In this document: in pieces, positions 4,740 to 6,557 of the stretch | Numbering within the stretch: position 1 is the stretch's first letter | How the letters are laid out: the number at the start of each line of letters is the position of its first letter | Assembly (NCBI RefSeq): GCF_027066465.1 | Contig: NZ_JAMONU010000176.1 | Coordinates: 1 to 6,557, forward strand | Direction of reading: 5' to 3' | Origin: Thermococcus sp. | GTDB taxonomy: Archaea > Methanobacteriota_B > Thermococci > Thermococcales > Thermococcaceae | DNA: 6,557 bases | Made by a program: the position numbers and the translations under genes | Notes under the pieces: generated by a model | Told to the model about the DNA's origin: nothing | Database searches by the model: none | What the model saw: only the letters and a program-made list of their open reading frames with translations

Positions 4740-6223
4740 ACGGACAGTATGCATCACTCCTCATCGCAATCCCTCTCCTTAGCGCCTTTTTCGTTCCCCT
4801 AATTAAGGGACTTGGGAAGAGGGCAATAAAGTCGTACGTGCTGATGATAACCGCAATCCAAACTGGTATAGCGGCATGGGTCTTTAAAGAGGTTTACTCA
4901 ACCGGGAAGCCGATAATAGTCATAGCCGGTGGCTGGAAGCCTCCGGTCGGAATCAACCTCTACATAGGCTACTTCGCGGCACTTTTCATACTGATAGTCG
5001 CCGTAGTAAGCTTCCTTATGGCTGTCTTCAACTTTAAGGCCGTCACCATCGAGCCAATAGACAAGTACGCCATGCTCTTCCTCCTGCTGATGCTCGGAGC
5101 CACTGGAATGATAGCGACCGGCGATATATTCAACCTCTTCGTCTTCATGGAGATAACGGCCATAACGGCCTACGCACTGACGGCTTACAACAAGACCGGC
5201 GAAGCGGCGGAAGCCTCCCTCAAATACATGATTCTCGGAGGAATCGGTTCAAGCTTCTTCCTAATCGGCGTTGCGCTAATCTACGGAGCAACGGGAACGC
5301 TCAACATGGCCCAGATAGCCCAGCTCGCAGGGCACATCAACCCGACCGTTGCCCAGGTTGGACTGGCCCTCATAATCTTCGGTCTCGCGGTAGAGGCGGA
5401 GCTGTTCCCGCTCAACGCCTGGGCACCAGATGCCTACCAGGCGGCACCGCACCCTGTAACGGCCATGTTCTCGGCCTTCGTCGTTAAGGCTGGCCTCTAC
5501 GCGATGGCCAGGGTTCTCTACCTCATGAGCTCGGTCGGAACCTGGCACAACGTCCTCAAGCTCCTCGTGGTCATGGCAACCCTCACCGTCGTCGTGGCGG
5601 AGTTCTCAGCGTTGAGGCAGAGAAACGTCAAGAGGATGATAGCGTACTCGTCAATAAGCCAGGTTGGACTCATAGCCCTCGCCTTTGCCCTGGGAACCCA
5701 GGCGGGCGTTGATGCCGGAGTCTTCCAGATGGTCAACCACGCAATAATCAAAGTCCTCCTCTTCCTCGGCGTTGGCTACGTCGCGGTACAGCTCGGAGGA
5801 GCGGACATTGAGAACTTCAGGGGACTGGGAAGAAAGATGCCAGCTACGGCATTTGGAATAACGATAGGAGCAATGGCGGCTGTTGGAGTTCCCCTGTTCA
5901 ACATATTCTGGAGCAAGCTCAGGATAATCCTCGCCACCCTCCAGGTGGGCTACACGTGGGCGGCCTTCCTGGTTCTGGCGGCCAGTGTCGTTGAGGCCGT
6001 CTATTACTTTAGGCTCGTGCACGCAATATGGTTCGAGGGAGAAGGGGAGAGGGTCGGCGAAAGCGTTCCCCTGGTGATTATAATGATAGCCCTCGCGATA
6101 CTCGTCATCGCAATAGGAATTTACCCGAACTACGCATGGAGCATCTCCCAGAAGGCCGGCGCTGACATATTCAACGTTGCGCAGTACATCAAGAACGTTC
6201 CCCTGATGGGGGTGGGAGCATGA
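4736..6223 (+). CDS. mbxH: MrpD/MbhH-like antiporter subunit with the TM7 lysine replaced by glutamate
   Basis: This 495-residue protein belongs to the NuoL/M/N-MrpA/D family and has about 14 predicted transmembrane helices. IFNLFVFMEI holds E139, the TM5 glutamate; WAPDAYQAAPHPVTAMFSAF (229-248) is the signature of the broken TM7/loop region; K251 (VVKAGLYA) is the TM8 lysine; K394 (NIFWSKL) is a TM12 lysine. The TM7 segment reads GLAVEAELFPL, where family members have K-A-x-L-F-P, so the central lysine appears to be E220 (codon GAG at 5393-5395), with a second glutamate at 222. This could alter which ion is moved or how protons are shuttled. GGAGGTTG (4723-4730) sets the ATG, which overlaps the previous stop. 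Length is usual for MrpD. It should be the sodium or proton pumping subunit next to the small Mrp-like proteins. Confidence 0.93.
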   Translation: MNGQYASLLIAIPLLSAFFVPLIKGLGKRAIKSYVLMITAIQTGIAAWVFKEVYSTGKPIIVIAGGWKPPVGINLYIGYFAALFILIVAVVSFLMAVFNFKAVTIEPIDKYAMLFLLLMLGATGMIATGDIFNLFVFMEITAITAYALTAYNKTGEAAEASLKYMILGGIGSSFFLIGVALIYGATGTLNMAQIAQLAGHINPTVAQVGLALIIFGLAVEAELFPLNAWAPDAYQAAPHPVTAMFSAFVVKAGLYAMARVLYLMSSVGTWHNVLKLLVVMATLTVVVAEFSALRQRNVKRMIAYSSISQVGLIALAFALGTQAGVDAGVFQMVNHAIIKVLLFLGVGYVAVQLGGADIENFRGLGRKMPATAFGITIGAMAAVGVPLFNIFWSKLRIILATLQVGYTWAAFLVLAASVVEAVYYFRLVHAIWFEGEGERVGESVPLVIIMIALAILVIAIGIYPNYAWSISQKAGADIFNVAQYIKNVPLMGVGA

Positions 6224-6557
6224 ACTGGCTTATGGTCATGCTCTTCGCACCGCTCGTGGCAGGATTCATTGCTTGGGTCATCGACGTCAAAGTGCTCCGC
6301 GAGGTAATAGGGGTTGTTGGTGCAGTGATACCCTTCGGGATACTCGTGAAGTACTACCCAACGATTACCAGCAGAGGCACCGAGGGGATAGTCCAGACGA
6401 TAAACGTTGGCGGCTTCCACCTCGTCTTCCAGCTGAACACACTAACATGGTACTTCGCCGTTATAGCCTCGCTCGTCGGCGTTGCGATGGCCTTTGGAAT
6501 GGCCAGCACATCAAAGAACTCCTACGAGTGGCTCTTCGCCCTGATGAGCTACACTGG
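6220..6557 (+). CDS. mbxH': N-terminal part of a second large antiporter-like subunit (partial)
   Basis: The gene starts at an ATG overlapping the previous stop (6220-6223) and runs off the right edge after 112 codons. The visible part begins MNWLMVMLFAPLVAGFIAWV, then a second helix (EVIGVVGAVIPFGILVKYY), a hydrophilic stretch with VGGFHLVFQLNTLTWYFAVI, and the start of a third or fourth helix ending at YEWLFALMSYT. A G-G-F..F-x-L-N-x-L-T/S-W stretch followed by helices is how NuoL/M/N and MrpD proteins begin, so this is a paralogue of the preceding gene; the functional glutamate and lysines lie beyond the window. A second large subunit right after the MrpD-like one fits the H/H' pair of the mbx operon. 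GGGGTGGGAG (6209-6218) upstream is a fair ribosome binding site. Confidence 0.82.
   Translation, partial: MNWLMVMLFAPLVAGFIAWVIDVKVLREVIGVVGAVIPFGILVKYYPTITSRGTEGIVQTINVGGFHLVFQLNTLTWYFAVIASLVGVAMAFGMASTSKNSYEWLFALMSYT

Noticed and set aside
1..6557. CRISPR array, insertion sequence, tRNA or rRNA gene, or integration site
   Set aside because: No regularly spaced repeats, transposase, terminal inverted repeats, cloverleaf sequence or rRNA-like stretch was seen on either strand.

Overview
The window looks like chromosomal DNA of a hyperthermophilic archaeon of the Thermococcales, most likely Thermococcus. Support comes from archaeal-style A/T-rich TATA elements, strong GGAGGTGA-type ribosome binding sites, many ATA, AGG and AGA codons, ATGA stop/start overlaps, and above all a split Mrp/Mbh-type antiporter module behind a promoter that carries SurR-like operators. 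The genus is an inference from these features; no database comparison was possible.

Layout. Positions 1-44 hold the first codons of a leftward gene whose product begins like a signal peptide. Positions 91-1350 (minus strand) encode a 419-residue radical SAM protein with a CxxxCxxC cluster motif and a C-terminal TRAM-like beta-rich tail; I know of no function for this family. A divergent promoter region (1351-1509) separates it from a rightward gene (1510-2010) for a small HTH-plus-ACT regulator, which ends in T-rich terminator-like runs. The 235-base gap that follows contains the most interesting regulatory DNA: a perfect AACn5GTTn3AAC element at 2137-2153, and a TATA box embedded in a near-perfect tandem element, GTTn3AAGn5GTTn3AAC, at 2174-2196. 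Both match the SurR consensus GTTn3AACn5GTT.

From 2246 to the end runs one tightly overlapping rightward operon of eight visible genes: MrpE-, MrpF-, MrpG-, MbhD-, fused MbhE/MbhF (MrpB)-, MrpC- and MrpD-like proteins, and the start of a second large antiporter-like protein. The order, the E/F fusion and the duplicated large subunit fit the mbx (also called mbs) operon, the membrane-bound sulfane sulfur reductase of Thermococcales. In that complex a Na+/H+ antiporter-like membrane arm is coupled to a hydrogenase-related, complex-I-like peripheral arm. The catalytic and quinone-site-like subunits (J, K, L, M, N) would lie beyond the right edge, so the identification rests on the antiporter half and the promoter.

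The main protein-level oddity is in the MrpD-like subunit. The TM7 lysine that is central to ion translocation in MrpD and NuoL/M/N proteins appears to be glutamate (E220), while the TM5 glutamate (E139), TM8 lysine (K251) and a TM12 lysine (K394) are kept.
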